A DNA stretch of 64,000 nucleotides from a virus. This document shows, in pieces, positions 22,793 through 31,786 of the stretch (its first letter is position 1; the number at the start of each line of letters is the position of its first letter). The position numbers were made by a program, and so were the translations under genes. Location: the IMG/VR virus record IMGVR_UViG_3300027969_002350, positions 26,494-90,493 of that record, one strand, 5' to 3'. Under the pieces are notes generated by a model, which did not search any database, was not told the origin of the DNA, and saw only the letters and a list, made by a program, of their open reading frames with translations.

Positions 22793-24852
22793 AACCCTTT
22801 TCAATTATAAAAGAACACGAAGCTACTTACGGCAAAGGTATTTTAAATAATACGTTTACTAGATTTGTGGGGCCTGCTGACAGCATTTTTAATATGCTAG
22901 TACGTAGTATTGGGCAACGCAAAGAAAAAAGAGCAAACGAACAATTACATTTTGTTATATACGACAAGAATCCTGCACACCTAGAAATGTTCAAATATTT
23001 GTTAGCATGGGATGGCAAGGTAGAAACTAACAAAGAATACGATTACTCTGACTTATTAAATTATATTGAACAAGGAAAAATAAAGTTTGGACTACAACTT
23101 GCTCCTTTTGTTTTACGTTATATGAAAAGTTCTCCATTAGATAAAACTATAAGATATGATTATGATAACTTTACCGAATCGTGGAACATCTTTAAAAAGC
23201 ATAAGTTTACATTCTTACATATAGACTTGATTGAAGAGAATGAAAAGTTTATTGATTATATAGACAAACTTCCATTGCTCAGGAAAAAACTAAGTCAATT
23301 TGTTAAAATTGATATTAATCCATCTGACTATGATGCAAAAAAATATCAAGATTCAATAGACAACATTCTTCATAATTTATGGATTAAGAATATTAAAAAT
23401 TATCCCAGCGTTGTGCAAATTGCAACCAATAATTCAAATGAAGAAGATTATGCAGGTAAACTATATGCCAAACGCAATCCTAGTTTTTGTGTATTACCTT
23501 GGATGCACATACAATACAAGCCTACTGGCCAAAGTAAACTATGTTGCAGATATGATACTGTTCACGAACACAAACAAAATGATGTAAATAGAACATTGGG
23601 TAATTTATCCGAACTTGTTCCAGAACGTTTAGACTTAGTAATACAAAAAAGTACTATGGAAGAAAGTTTCTTCAGTAATTATTGGGATACTGCAAGAAAG
23701 TATACTGATAATAATCAAGCTATTTCTGGTTGTCACAAATGCTATAAAGAAGAAAGCGGTGCGGGAGAAGTTGCTACATCAATGCGACTGGGTACTGCTA
23801 TTTTGTACAACGAAGGGTATTTACATAAAAGGCCTGCACACGAAAAGCCAGAAATAAAATTCTTAGAAGTGGGCTTTGGTAATTACTGCAACCTTGCTTG
23901 TTTATCTTGTAATAGTACACTTAGCACAACCTGGAACAATGACGAATTAGAATTAAATAAAATTGTTGGTTCAAGACTTAAACGAGACGTGTTTCCTAAA
24001 TTGGATAACTTAAAATTTATTCCCAATGAAGAAACACTTAACAGTTTACGCATTATTAAATTCACTGGTGGTGAGCCAATGATTAATCCTGAATTTATTA
24101 AATTTATAGACTTAATTTGTGAAAATGGAAATCCTGCACAAATCAGTTTAGAAATATATACTAATTGTAGTTACATTCCAAGTCCAAAGTTATTAGAAAA
24201 TTTAACTAAATTTGAAGCAGTACAATTAAATTTAAGTATAGACGCATATGGACAAGCCAATGACTATATTCGGTATGGTAGCGTATGGGAAGGTACTTCA
24301 AAGCAAACAGTTAGCAATGCCATAGATCATTGGTTGGATTTTGGTAAACAATACGATAACATCAGTATCATAATGTCTTCTACACTAAGTGCTCTTAATA
24401 TATTAGAAGTACCAAAATTAATGACATGGTGGATGGACAAGTATAAAGATTCTGGCAATAAAATTGTTGTTCATCGAAGTAAATTATTGGCCACAGAATA
24501 CGACGGCTTCTTCAAATTACAGCCTGCTCATGATCCTAGTTATATTAATTTAAATATTTTACCAAAAGAATATTATGCCGATGTATCTAAATGGATAGAA
24601 AAATATCGTGAAGAGTTTGTTGTAAAATATGCAGACTTGGGGGGTATTCCAGAATGTATTGGTGCTAGTTTATTAAAGCTAGAACAACTTATCAACAAAG
24701 CAAAAGGCAATAAAGATTCTGCACAAGACTTTATTAACTACATCGAATCTATGGATAAGGTACGAAAGAATTCCGGGGATGCTATTATACCAGAGTTGAT
24801 TAACAAAGTTAAAGAATACTTGCTAACTCAGGATATACCTCAGCAAAACTAG
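22789..24852 (+). CDS. Radical SAM protein fused to an N-terminal domain shared with its upstream neighbour, 687 aa
   Basis: Residues ~1-225 form an extra domain related to the C-terminal half of the 21287 protein. From ~230 the twitch-type radical SAM unit begins: FCVLPWMHIQYKPTGQSKLCC, CHKCYKEE at ~315-322, C367-x3-C371-x2-C374 (CNLACLSC), TGGEPMINPEF and the end motif MDKVRKNSGDAIIPEL. The radical SAM half is closest to the 15797 protein. The fusion implies that the extra domain acts on or delivers the same substrate. It overlaps the convergent 24809 gene by 44 bases. Confidence 0.88.
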   Translation: MKPFSIIKEHEATYGKGILNNTFTRFVGPADSIFNMLVRSIGQRKEKRANEQLHFVIYDKNPAHLEMFKYLLAWDGKVETNKEYDYSDLLNYIEQGKIKFGLQLAPFVLRYMKSSPLDKTIRYDYDNFTESWNIFKKHKFTFLHIDLIEENEKFIDYIDKLPLLRKKLSQFVKIDINPSDYDAKKYQDSIDNILHNLWIKNIKNYPSVVQIATNNSNEEDYAGKLYAKRNPSFCVLPWMHIQYKPTGQSKLCCRYDTVHEHKQNDVNRTLGNLSELVPERLDLVIQKSTMEESFFSNYWDTARKYTDNNQAISGCHKCYKEESGAGEVATSMRLGTAILYNEGYLHKRPAHEKPEIKFLEVGFGNYCNLACLSCNSTLSTTWNNDELELNKIVGSRLKRDVFPKLDNLKFIPNEETLNSLRIIKFTGGEPMINPEFIKFIDLICENGNPAQISLEIYTNCSYIPSPKLLENLTKFEAVQLNLSIDAYGQANDYIRYGSVWEGTSKQTVSNAIDHWLDFGKQYDNISIIMSSTLSALNILEVPKLMTWWMDKYKDSGNKIVVHRSKLLATEYDGFFKLQPAHDPSYINLNILPKEYYADVSKWIEKYREEFVVKYADLGGIPECIGASLLKLEQLINKAKGNKDSAQDFINYIESMDKVRKNSGDAIIPELINKVKEYLLTQDIPQQN

Positions 24853-26065
24853 TATCGTTTTGTTTGTCCATAAAGTTAATATACTCGGCGGTTTCGCCGA
24901 GTGCTGATGAATAGTCTTCGGCATTCATATAGTTAATTGCATGATCACCATAACGAACAATACGTTTCTTTTGTTGTTGTTTACGTTTTTCATTGCTCCA
25001 TTGTGCGTGTGTCCACAATGCAGGATCATCTAATGTTAGTTTAAAATTATTCCAGTCTTCTGTGACCTTTGCTTTGATGGCAGCTGGCAATACTTTAGGA
25101 TTAATAGGCTTAGGATATTGAACCATACTTGTATGAAACAATCCGCCTGCGGCATTGACAAATTTAACAATGTCAACTAATCTAGTAATATTATAAATGC
25201 TAACAGTAGTAGTCAAACTCATTTCTATGTTAGTAAGTGCATGTAATTTTTGTACATTATCTACAATCTTATATATGTCGCCGTTAGTTCTAAAATAACT
25301 AAATGTAGTATCATCTCCGTCAATACTTACACGAAGTATAATCTTTTTAAACTTGGGCCAGTGATCCAAGACATTATAGTACCCTAGACCTAATGCTACC
25401 AAGTTACTGTTATAACTTAATGTTATGTTCTGTGCATGATCTGCCATGGCATCAATCATTTCCCAATGACGCTTTTGTTGTAATGGTTCTCCACCGGCAA
25501 TCAATACTTCACGCAAATAAGGAATAGCATTTTTAAACTCTTCAAAACTCCGCTCGGGTAAACTAATGTGTTTCTTTTCTAGTCTGCCTGCGCCGTGCTT
25601 GGTAAAGAATGTTTTAACTTCAGGATCTTTAAATGCTAGTACTTCCCATTGACTACTATAAGTAGGGCTACAATGTCTACAACGCAGATTACAAGTATTA
25701 TCAAAGCGAATCTCTATACTTCTTGGCTGATAAGGCATTGAATAGTCTTCTGCAACATTAGACAGTATTTCATCAAAGTCCATATTGTAACTATCTTTGT
25801 ATGTTTCATTACATGTTTGTCGTGTACTAGCAACTCCGCTATCCTCAAAGTCCCAACAACTGCGACAGCCAGTAGGACGCTCTTCATTTAATACAGCTCT
25901 ACGAAGTTCTTTTGTTTCTTTACTATTCCATATTTCACTTAATGTTTGACTGCGGTAATCTCCAATACGATCCGGATAACGCCAGCAAGCACCTACTTTA
26001 CCTTCGTGCTTAATGTTCTGATGTATAAAAGGCATTATACAGAATGTTTTGCTGTCTTTGTTCAT
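24809..26065 (-). CDS. Twitch-type radical SAM protein
   Basis: The 418-residue protein starts FCIMPFIHQNIKHEGKVGAC with only one Cys where relatives have CC. It has CRSCWDFE at ~67-74, C125-x3-C129-x2-C132 (CNLRCRHC), AGGEPLQQKRHW and an end signature MDKQNDTSFAEVYPEL in which the usual Arg-Gly is lost. It is last in a six-gene operon that begins at 30779, overlapping the SPASM-type radical SAM gene by four bases. Confidence 0.87.
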   Translation of the reverse strand: MNKDSKTFCIMPFIHQNIKHEGKVGACWRYPDRIGDYRSQTLSEIWNSKETKELRRAVLNEERPTGCRSCWDFEDSGVASTRQTCNETYKDSYNMDFDEILSNVAEDYSMPYQPRSIEIRFDNTCNLRCRHCSPTYSSQWEVLAFKDPEVKTFFTKHGAGRLEKKHISLPERSFEEFKNAIPYLREVLIAGGEPLQQKRHWEMIDAMADHAQNITLSYNSNLVALGLGYYNVLDHWPKFKKIILRVSIDGDDTTFSYFRTNGDIYKIVDNVQKLHALTNIEMSLTTTVSIYNITRLVDIVKFVNAAGGLFHTSMVQYPKPINPKVLPAAIKAKVTEDWNNFKLTLDDPALWTHAQWSNEKRKQQQKKRIVRYGDHAINYMNAEDYSSALGETAEYINFMDKQNDTSFAEVYPELASIL

Positions 26066-27123
26066 TGCTTTAATATGTTTTCTTTATTCAGCTTATCGTT
26101 AACATAAAGAGTTGTGTTCTCTTGACTTCCGCATGTGTGTAAACATGTAATTAAATTGCCGTTTTCTATTGTGTCATTCCATTTTGAACTTATATTATAC
26201 TGCATTTTTAGCACGTCGTCAACCGAATGTAAATTCAAATCAAAGTCTTTTAAATTGTAATTCTCATTAAGATTCCAACTGCCAGGACTATCGTGTGTAT
26301 GTGTGCCCAAATAACAACAAGGCATTAATAGCCCGTTTGACGACAAATATATATCTTTACGTTCTAAGCTCTTACAAGTAATTTTATTTCCATTTAATTT
26401 AGAATAATTTTTAATATCAAATTTGAACAGCGTGATTGGTATATGTTCTTCCTTGCCTACATTAGTATGTCTAAATTGTTCTTGATTGGGAGGCTCTAAG
26501 GTAAAAACTTGTTTGCCTTCTATCATAACTTTAAAGTCTTTTTTGCCACGAAACTTTTGAGTTACTTTTAATCTAAACTTAATGCCCAGTTCTTCTGCTA
26601 ATTGCTTTGCTTCATTAACTTGATGTTCATTATGTTTAAATGCTATGAAATTCCATTGTGCTTGGCCGCCAGCGGCAACATAGGCTTTTAAGTTGACATA
26701 TACTTTATCATATTTGACACCAATTCTATATTTCCCTAGTGCTTCGTTGTCAGTTCCATCTAAGGCAAAGTTAATCATTACATTAGGACGAGCAAGACTA
26801 GCCCACCATTCTTCGCCACGATAGCCGCCATTAGTATCAACACTAACACTTTTACATCCGTTGTCTATTAAGTAGTTGACAAACTCCGGCAATGATTTAT
26901 TTAAGCAAGGGTCACCGTATACTCCACTAAAGTATACATGGTCGAGTTGTCTGGTAAATTCTTTAGTAAACAACTTATAAAAAACTTCAGGAGTTAAGTC
27001 TCCTTCTTCCAAATCTGGTTGCACAAATCCATCACCAGTGTATCTACTACACATAGGACATTGGCTGTTACAACGACTGCTTGCTTCAACGTGTATTAAT
27101 CTAATATCTTCTTTAGCTATCAT
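26062..27123 (-). CDS. Radical SAM/SPASM protein
   Basis: The protein has 353 residues from ATG 27123, which overlaps the previous TGA in an ATGA junction; the longer frame is rejected. The cluster motif is at the N-terminus (C18-x3-C22-x2-C25, CNSQCPMC). A family-specific FKHNEHQVNEAKQLAEELG lies mid-protein. The C-terminal Cys set (CKS...MPCCYLG...CLHTCG) marks a SPASM-type auxiliary cluster. It belongs with the 31106/30829, 31787 and 33815 proteins. SPASM enzymes often modify peptides, but some act on sugars; the target here is unknown. Confidence 0.88.
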   Translation of the reverse strand: MIAKEDIRLIHVEASSRCNSQCPMCSRYTGDGFVQPDLEEGDLTPEVFYKLFTKEFTRQLDHVYFSGVYGDPCLNKSLPEFVNYLIDNGCKSVSVDTNGGYRGEEWWASLARPNVMINFALDGTDNEALGKYRIGVKYDKVYVNLKAYVAAGGQAQWNFIAFKHNEHQVNEAKQLAEELGIKFRLKVTQKFRGKKDFKVMIEGKQVFTLEPPNQEQFRHTNVGKEEHIPITLFKFDIKNYSKLNGNKITCKSLERKDIYLSSNGLLMPCCYLGTHTHDSPGSWNLNENYNLKDFDLNLHSVDDVLKMQYNISSKWNDTIENGNLITCLHTCGSQENTTLYVNDKLNKENILKQ

Positions 27124-27941
27124 TTTGCAATAGTGGTCATCATACTTAAACCACATTTCATAGTCACACCATTCCTTGGAAAGTTTGTTCCGCTGTGTGC
27201 TTGGCATCTATCAAAAACAACTATGCCGCCACGCTTCCAGTTATACACCCCTTCTAATTCAAATCCATCTAACCATTCGCGCTTGAAATGACTAAAGTAG
27301 TTTTTATAATCTTCATCGCTGATTGTGCGCTTATTCCAATCTACATCCCATACTGTGCCGTCTCGATGATAACAAGGCATTCCTCGATAATCACTGATAG
27401 TATAAAATACATTTGTTTCATACTGTGGACTATTTTTAGCAAAGTTTGTTCCGTACATCATAAATCTATTCTTAAAGATAGCAGTCCCTGCCATAGGATT
27501 TTCTTCTTCTTTATTAGTATGACAAACCCATAGCGGGATAATAAACTGTTTGCCCGGAACGCTGTTACTGTCCTTTAATGTATTTGGATTTCCTGTGTCA
27601 ATATGCAAATTATAAGGTGTTGCTGTGATTAAGAAGTTGCCTTCCCATATTGTTTCATTGGTCAATTCTGGAATTACTTCTTTTAGTTTGCCAAAGAATT
27701 TATCCTGTATACGTTTATTATCTACGTTAAAGTGCAACGTTCCGTTATGCTTAACTCTGCGTGTTCGATGTTCACGATGCATTAAATCTTCTAACCAAAC
27801 TAATTCTTCTTCGTCAAATACATTATCTACAGCATAGCTACTATCACTCCAAGTACTCATCCATTTTGGATGTTCTATTGGATCTACAGGAATAAATTCT
27901 TTTACTATATTATCTCCTGGTACGTATTCTAAATTAACCAT
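27120..27941 (-). CDS. 2OG-Fe(II) oxygenase, 273 aa
   Basis: HxD at H113/D115 (PYNLHIDTGNPN), the distal His at about H249 in VVFDRCQAHSGTNF and an Arg about seven residues later complete the 2OG-Fe(II) facial triad. The fold order suits prolyl-hydroxylase or PhyH-like enzymes. It lies in the operon between two SGNH hydrolases and a SPASM radical SAM gene, overlapping both (8 and 4 bases). It probably hydroxylates an intermediate of the same pathway (inference). Confidence 0.83.
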   Translation of the reverse strand: MVNLEYVPGDNIVKEFIPVDPIEHPKWMSTWSDSSYAVDNVFDEEELVWLEDLMHREHRTRRVKHNGTLHFNVDNKRIQDKFFGKLKEVIPELTNETIWEGNFLITATPYNLHIDTGNPNTLKDSNSVPGKQFIIPLWVCHTNKEEENPMAGTAIFKNRFMMYGTNFAKNSPQYETNVFYTISDYRGMPCYHRDGTVWDVDWNKRTISDEDYKNYFSHFKREWLDGFELEGVYNWKRGGIVVFDRCQAHSGTNFPRNGVTMKCGLSMMTTIAK

Positions 27942-28689
27942 GATAATGTTCCTTTATATATTTTAATATGTAATCTGCCAAAAACTCATTGCCGTCGTGA
28001 TCCCAATGTCGACAGCTAGCTGGAGATATACCAGATTCCACTAGAAAATTATTTGCATTAATGTCATAATTTAAATCATCTTTAAATTTTATCATTGGAA
28101 TAGTATGGCCTAATTGTATTGGCTCTATTGTTTCAGGTTCGGCTAACATTTCAAAGAAATAATGTTCTATATTTAATGATTCTAATAATGTATGCATCAT
28201 TACTACTTTTCGATTAATTTCCTCGACGTCATTGGTTCTATGATGAAATGTCGAATAATATATTTCAAAAAAATGTCGTTCTCTTTTATTAAATTGATCT
28301 GCATTTTTTTTACGATCTATTGTTGTAAATTCATCTTCGGCAATTAAATTATCAAGAGTGTTAATATTGATCATCCAGCTTCCTAGTGAAATATATTTTA
28401 CATAATCATCATAACAATATATCAATTCTTTACGTGACAATTCAGTTAATGAGATTATAACTACTAAATCCGCAGTATTATTATTTTTTAAATGTTCAAA
28501 AAGTACCCTTTCTGATCTATCATTGCTGCCGCCAGGAGCTCCTAAATTGATACTATCTCTAAAGTTACCCAATCTTTCTAATTTTTTAACCCAACTTCGT
28601 TCGTGACATGTTATTGGGTCATTATCTTCTCCAAGAGTTCCAAATACATGACTACAACCTACAGCAACCAATGTCTTTCCTTCAAACAT
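27934..28689 (-). CDS. SGNH/GDSL-like hydrolase, 251 aa (tandem copy A)
   Basis: It begins MFEGKTLVAVGCSHVFG, where GCSH replaces the usual GDSx but keeps the nucleophilic Ser. APGGSNDRS supplies the Gly/Asn block and HWDHDGNEFLADYI the C-terminal Asp-x-x-His-like end. It is a clear paralogue of the next gene upstream (28682): both share MFEGKTL, CHERSWVKKLE and the end motif. Eight-base overlaps on both sides. Probably an acyl esterase or transferase on a glycan. Confidence 0.8.
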   Translation of the reverse strand: MFEGKTLVAVGCSHVFGTLGEDNDPITCHERSWVKKLERLGNFRDSINLGAPGGSNDRSERVLFEHLKNNNTADLVVIISLTELSRKELIYCYDDYVKYISLGSWMININTLDNLIAEDEFTTIDRKKNADQFNKRERHFFEIYYSTFHHRTNDVEEINRKVVMMHTLLESLNIEHYFFEMLAEPETIEPIQLGHTIPMIKFKDDLNYDINANNFLVESGISPASCRHWDHDGNEFLADYILKYIKEHYHG

Positions 28690-29386
28690 TTTTCATTTCC
28701 TTTATGCGATTATAAAATAATTCTGCTAAGAATTGATGTGCATCATGATCGAAATGTCCAGTATAATCTGGAACATACCCTTGTTCCATAATATAACGGA
28801 TTGCATTAGTTGCATCACCGTATTTGTTTTTAAAATTTAGTAATGGTAATTTAATTCCAAATGGATTATCGACAATGCTACCACCATGGCAATGTAATTC
28901 TATAAAATAATGTTCTATATTAAATTTGTTTAAAAATGTATTTAAGAATAATAGTGTTCTATTAATCATAACTGTTTCGTATTGTGTACTATGAAATTTT
29001 CCATATAAAATTTCCATAAAGGTTATTTCTTTAGGATCACTTGTAAATTCTTTATTAACACTCCAGGGACCAAACGGTTTCATTGTATAGAAATGAGTGA
29101 ATGTTTGATCTGGTAATGGAATTTCAAATCTAGATAAATCGGTTAAGCCGAATGCAATAACTAAATTTGAAACTTCGTGTGTTTCTAAGTATTCCATCAA
29201 TACACGTTCAGAGCGTTGATTGCTTGCTCCTTCTAATGATAGATTGATACTGTTTTTAAAATTTCCTATATTCTCTAATTTTTTGACCCAACTGCGTTCA
29301 TGACAACTTAATGGATTAATATCCTCACCTAGCGGAGCAAATGTATGACTACACCCAACTCCTAGTAGTGTCTTACCTTCAAACAT
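28682..29386 (-). CDS. SGNH/GDSL-like hydrolase, 234 aa (tandem copy B)
   Basis: MFEGKTLLGVGCSHTFAPLG at the start, SLEGASNQRSERVL as block with Asn, and HFDHDAHQFLAELF at the end. It is a tandem duplicate of the 27934 gene; the middle has diverged much more than the ends, suggesting changed substrate specificity. It overlaps the radical SAM gene at 29379 by eight bases. Confidence 0.8.
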   Translation of the reverse strand: MFEGKTLLGVGCSHTFAPLGEDINPLSCHERSWVKKLENIGNFKNSINLSLEGASNQRSERVLMEYLETHEVSNLVIAFGLTDLSRFEIPLPDQTFTHFYTMKPFGPWSVNKEFTSDPKEITFMEILYGKFHSTQYETVMINRTLLFLNTFLNKFNIEHYFIELHCHGGSIVDNPFGIKLPLLNFKNKYGDATNAIRYIMEQGYVPDYTGHFDHDAHQFLAELFYNRIKEMKNV

Positions 29387-30779
29387 CTTTAAAAATATCT
29401 TTCATCTCTGGGAAGGTAGTATAAAAATTAGTACCTCGCTGTTTATCTAATAGCTCTAAGTATTCTTTCATTTCTGGCAAACGCACACTCCAGTCTTCAC
29501 TCTTAGCAAATTTAACCATACCGCGAAGACGATCTATACCGTAATCTGCATTTAACCATTGTTCTTCAGTTACTTTACCTTGATGCCATGCTGGCACGCC
29601 TTTTTGCCAATTAGCTTTCCACCACGGAATAAACTCTTCGTACTTGCGTTCAATCTCATCTTTAAACCATGCTGGCAATATCTTAACATTTAAATGTGGT
29701 GGATGATAAACAAAGTGATAGTTAATGCCGCCAGCACCAAATGGCCACATGTTAATCTTCTTAAAGCCATGTTCTAGCTTCCACTTTAAAAACTCTGGGA
29801 TATAATAAATGTTCAGTGCTTGCACGGCACAGGCAATTGATATCTCTACATTTTTTCCTGTCTCGTTATCTAACTGTCTAAATGCTTCTAAGTTTCTTTC
29901 CCACTTACTTGGATAACGAATATAATCATTACGTTCTTCTATAGCATCAACACTATAGTGATAACGAACTAGTTTAAAATGACTCCATAATTCAAATAAA
30001 TCTTCACGCCACTCGACACCATTGCTGTTATAACGTATTTCCATGTCCTTGGCATAGCCACGCTTAATACATTCTTCTAGAATAGCATAATGCTCTTCAA
30101 TGATTAAAGGCTCGCCTCCAGCAAAGTAAAGCTGTTTCATATTAGGAATCTGTTCCCATAACTGTTCCCAGAATTGAGGATTGCTCTTATGCCAATTATA
30201 ACTGGCACCGTTCTCTTGTCCTTTGTTACCCCATTGCATACTATCTTTAAGTACAGGATTAGTAACGTTAGGATACATCTTTTGCCATTCAGGAACCCAT
30301 AAACTACTATCATGCGGACTACACATCACACATGCCAGGTTACATTTAGTACCAAACCTCATGTCAATATAAGCAATATGCGGGGGGACGCTACCGTCTT
30401 CTTGGGTGTCTTCTAATAGTTTGTCTAGATCGACACGTTGGCTCCAGTATTTTGTTTCCCATTCACGTTTAGATTTATGTCCTTCACGTTCTTCCTTGTA
30501 ACACTTAGTACAGCTATCTGGTTCTTCACCTGCTAGCATTTTAAGTCTTGTATTCTTCATGTAGTCATTATTCCAACTACTTAGAAAGTCTGTGTGATTT
30601 AAATTTGCGGGTTTACCATCGGCATTTTTGAGAATACCGACTTCGCCGCCATGAATTTTGTCGTTTGTTGGGCCTACTGAACTTGCATTGGCGGTACAGC
30701 AGACTCGCATATGTCCGTTGGGTCGTGTGCTTAAATGTACCCACGGAAGGATACAAAATGTTTTACTTGGAGTTGTCAT
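29379..30779 (-). CDS. Twitch-type radical SAM protein, first gene of a leaderless late operon
   Basis: The 466-residue protein opens FCILPWVHLSTRPNGHMRVCC, with CTKCYKEEREGHKSKREWE (~90-108), C146-x3-C150-x2-C153 (CNLACVMC), AGGEPLI and the end LDKQRGTNFYTTFPEM, all the hallmarks of the family. An ATTAAATA octamer lies exactly five bases before the ATG, implying a leaderless mRNA for this six-gene operon. A 10-bp inverted repeat overlaps that promoter. Most similar in layout to the 14491 protein. Confidence 0.9.
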   Translation of the reverse strand: MTTPSKTFCILPWVHLSTRPNGHMRVCCTANASSVGPTNDKIHGGEVGILKNADGKPANLNHTDFLSSWNNDYMKNTRLKMLAGEEPDSCTKCYKEEREGHKSKREWETKYWSQRVDLDKLLEDTQEDGSVPPHIAYIDMRFGTKCNLACVMCSPHDSSLWVPEWQKMYPNVTNPVLKDSMQWGNKGQENGASYNWHKSNPQFWEQLWEQIPNMKQLYFAGGEPLIIEEHYAILEECIKRGYAKDMEIRYNSNGVEWREDLFELWSHFKLVRYHYSVDAIEERNDYIRYPSKWERNLEAFRQLDNETGKNVEISIACAVQALNIYYIPEFLKWKLEHGFKKINMWPFGAGGINYHFVYHPPHLNVKILPAWFKDEIERKYEEFIPWWKANWQKGVPAWHQGKVTEEQWLNADYGIDRLRGMVKFAKSEDWSVRLPEMKEYLELLDKQRGTNFYTTFPEMKDIFKDV

Positions 30780-30784
30780 ACTAG

Positions 30785-30792
30785 TATTTAAT
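30785..30792 (-). promoter_or_regulatory. Late-type promoter octamer ATTAAATA, five bases before ATG 30779
   Basis: Minus strand ATTAAATA-CTAGT-ATG. The octamer plus CTAGTAT recurs at 38240-38254 before another leftward operon. The predicted transcript is leaderless. Confidence 0.55.
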
Positions 30793-30821
30793 CAACAAAG
30801 CCGGATAGACCTGTTGATTAA
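30788..30821. repeat. Perfect 10-bp inverted repeat overlapping a late promoter
   Basis: TTAATCAACA (30788-30797) and TGTTGATTAA (30812-30821) are separated by 14 bases. The left arm overlaps the ATTAAATA octamer. There is no T-tract, so a classical terminator is unlikely; an operator or an RNA-processing hairpin between the two operons is possible. Confidence 0.7.
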
Positions 30822-30828
30822 GAAATTA

Positions 30829-31146
30829 TTAATCTTTTCCTTGTTGCTGTACTTTACGGACAAAAGGATGTTTCGGAGAGTCGGTGCCACAGGTATCTAG
30901 ACAAGTCGAAAATGGTTCGTCTGTATCAAAAGAGTCTTTTAATTTATCGTATGCTTTGATAATATCTTCTTTAGCATTAGTAATAAAAATTCTTTTATAG
31001 TCCTCCCCTAAAAACTTTTCTAAGGCATTGTGGCGTCTCTTTGTACTTACTAACCAGCAACAAGGTGCAACTAAGCCAGTAAACTCAATAAAAACACCCG
31101 GATGTTTAACGCAAAACGGATTTACTTTTTTGTTGGTTGAATTCAT
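30829..31146 (-). CDS. Detached SPASM-like C-terminal domain of a radical SAM protein, 105 aa
   Basis: The protein consists only of the auxiliary-cluster region seen at the C-terminus of the 26062, 31787 and 33815 proteins: an early Cys (NPFCVKHPG), GLVAPCCWL and CLDTCGTD. It starts inside the end of the 31106 gene (41-base overlap, different frame). Together the two equal one full-length radical SAM/SPASM protein. Either the protein works as two subunits or a frameshift split the gene; a run of six A lies in the overlap. Confidence 0.75.
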   Translation of the reverse strand: MNSTNKKVNPFCVKHPGVFIEFTGLVAPCCWLVSTKRRHNALEKFLGEDYKRIFITNAKEDIIKAYDKLKDSFDTDEPFSTCLDTCGTDSPKHPFVRKVQQQGKD

Positions 31147-31777
31147 TTTCTATTTCCTCAAATGGGCGACTAGGTGCTAACCAATCATTTCCTCCCGGTA
31201 CAACAACTAATGCATGTTGTAATTCAAAACCTATTCCTAATTCAATACTTTTTTCATAAGCATCCATGATCGTATTTTCATTAAATGAAAATACGATATG
31301 TTTCCATTTAATTCTAGCTTTTTTAACTTTTGTATTATTGACTTTGACACATGATTTAATAGCGGTTTCAACATCTTCCCATTCTGAATTAACTCGATAT
31401 TGCATATAGTTTTCCGGACTGCCGTCTATACTAAAGAACAACAAATCATGTTCATTAAATTCAGCCATTAACCTTTCCCACCACTCTGCAGATTTGCCTG
31501 AGCCGTTGGTATGTGTTATAATTTGACAAGTAGGATGTGCTTGTTTAACTGAGCGCACTAGTCCAATAAAATCTTTACTGTATATTGGATCTCCCCAATT
31601 ACCGCAAAACGTAATAACTTCTGGATTGCAGCCAAGCAAGAATTCTTTGAAATATTCAATATCCATATCAAACATATTGTGAATATACTTGTTATGCGGT
31701 GTTGTTCTTGTACATTCTAAACAAAGCAATCTACATCGGTTTGTTAATCCAACATGTAAGCATGTAAAATCAATCAT
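31106..31777 (-). CDS. Radical SAM domain protein lacking its SPASM region, 223 aa
   Basis: It has the catalytic cluster C15-x3-C19-x2-C22 (CRLLCLEC), a GDPIYSKDF segment in place of GGEP as in its family, and the family motif FSFNENTIMDAYEKSIELG. It stops after ~223 residues where relatives continue for another ~120-150 including SPASM Cys. The missing part is encoded in the +1 frame by the 30829 gene. A +1 shift in the A6 run (31126-31131) would join them. Confidence 0.8.
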   Translation of the reverse strand: MIDFTCLHVGLTNRCRLLCLECTRTTPHNKYIHNMFDMDIEYFKEFLLGCNPEVITFCGNWGDPIYSKDFIGLVRSVKQAHPTCQIITHTNGSGKSAEWWERLMAEFNEHDLLFFSIDGSPENYMQYRVNSEWEDVETAIKSCVKVNNTKVKKARIKWKHIVFSFNENTIMDAYEKSIELGIGFELQHALVVVPGGNDWLAPSRPFEEIENEFNQQKSKSVLR

Positions 31778-31786
31778 ATAATTTCC

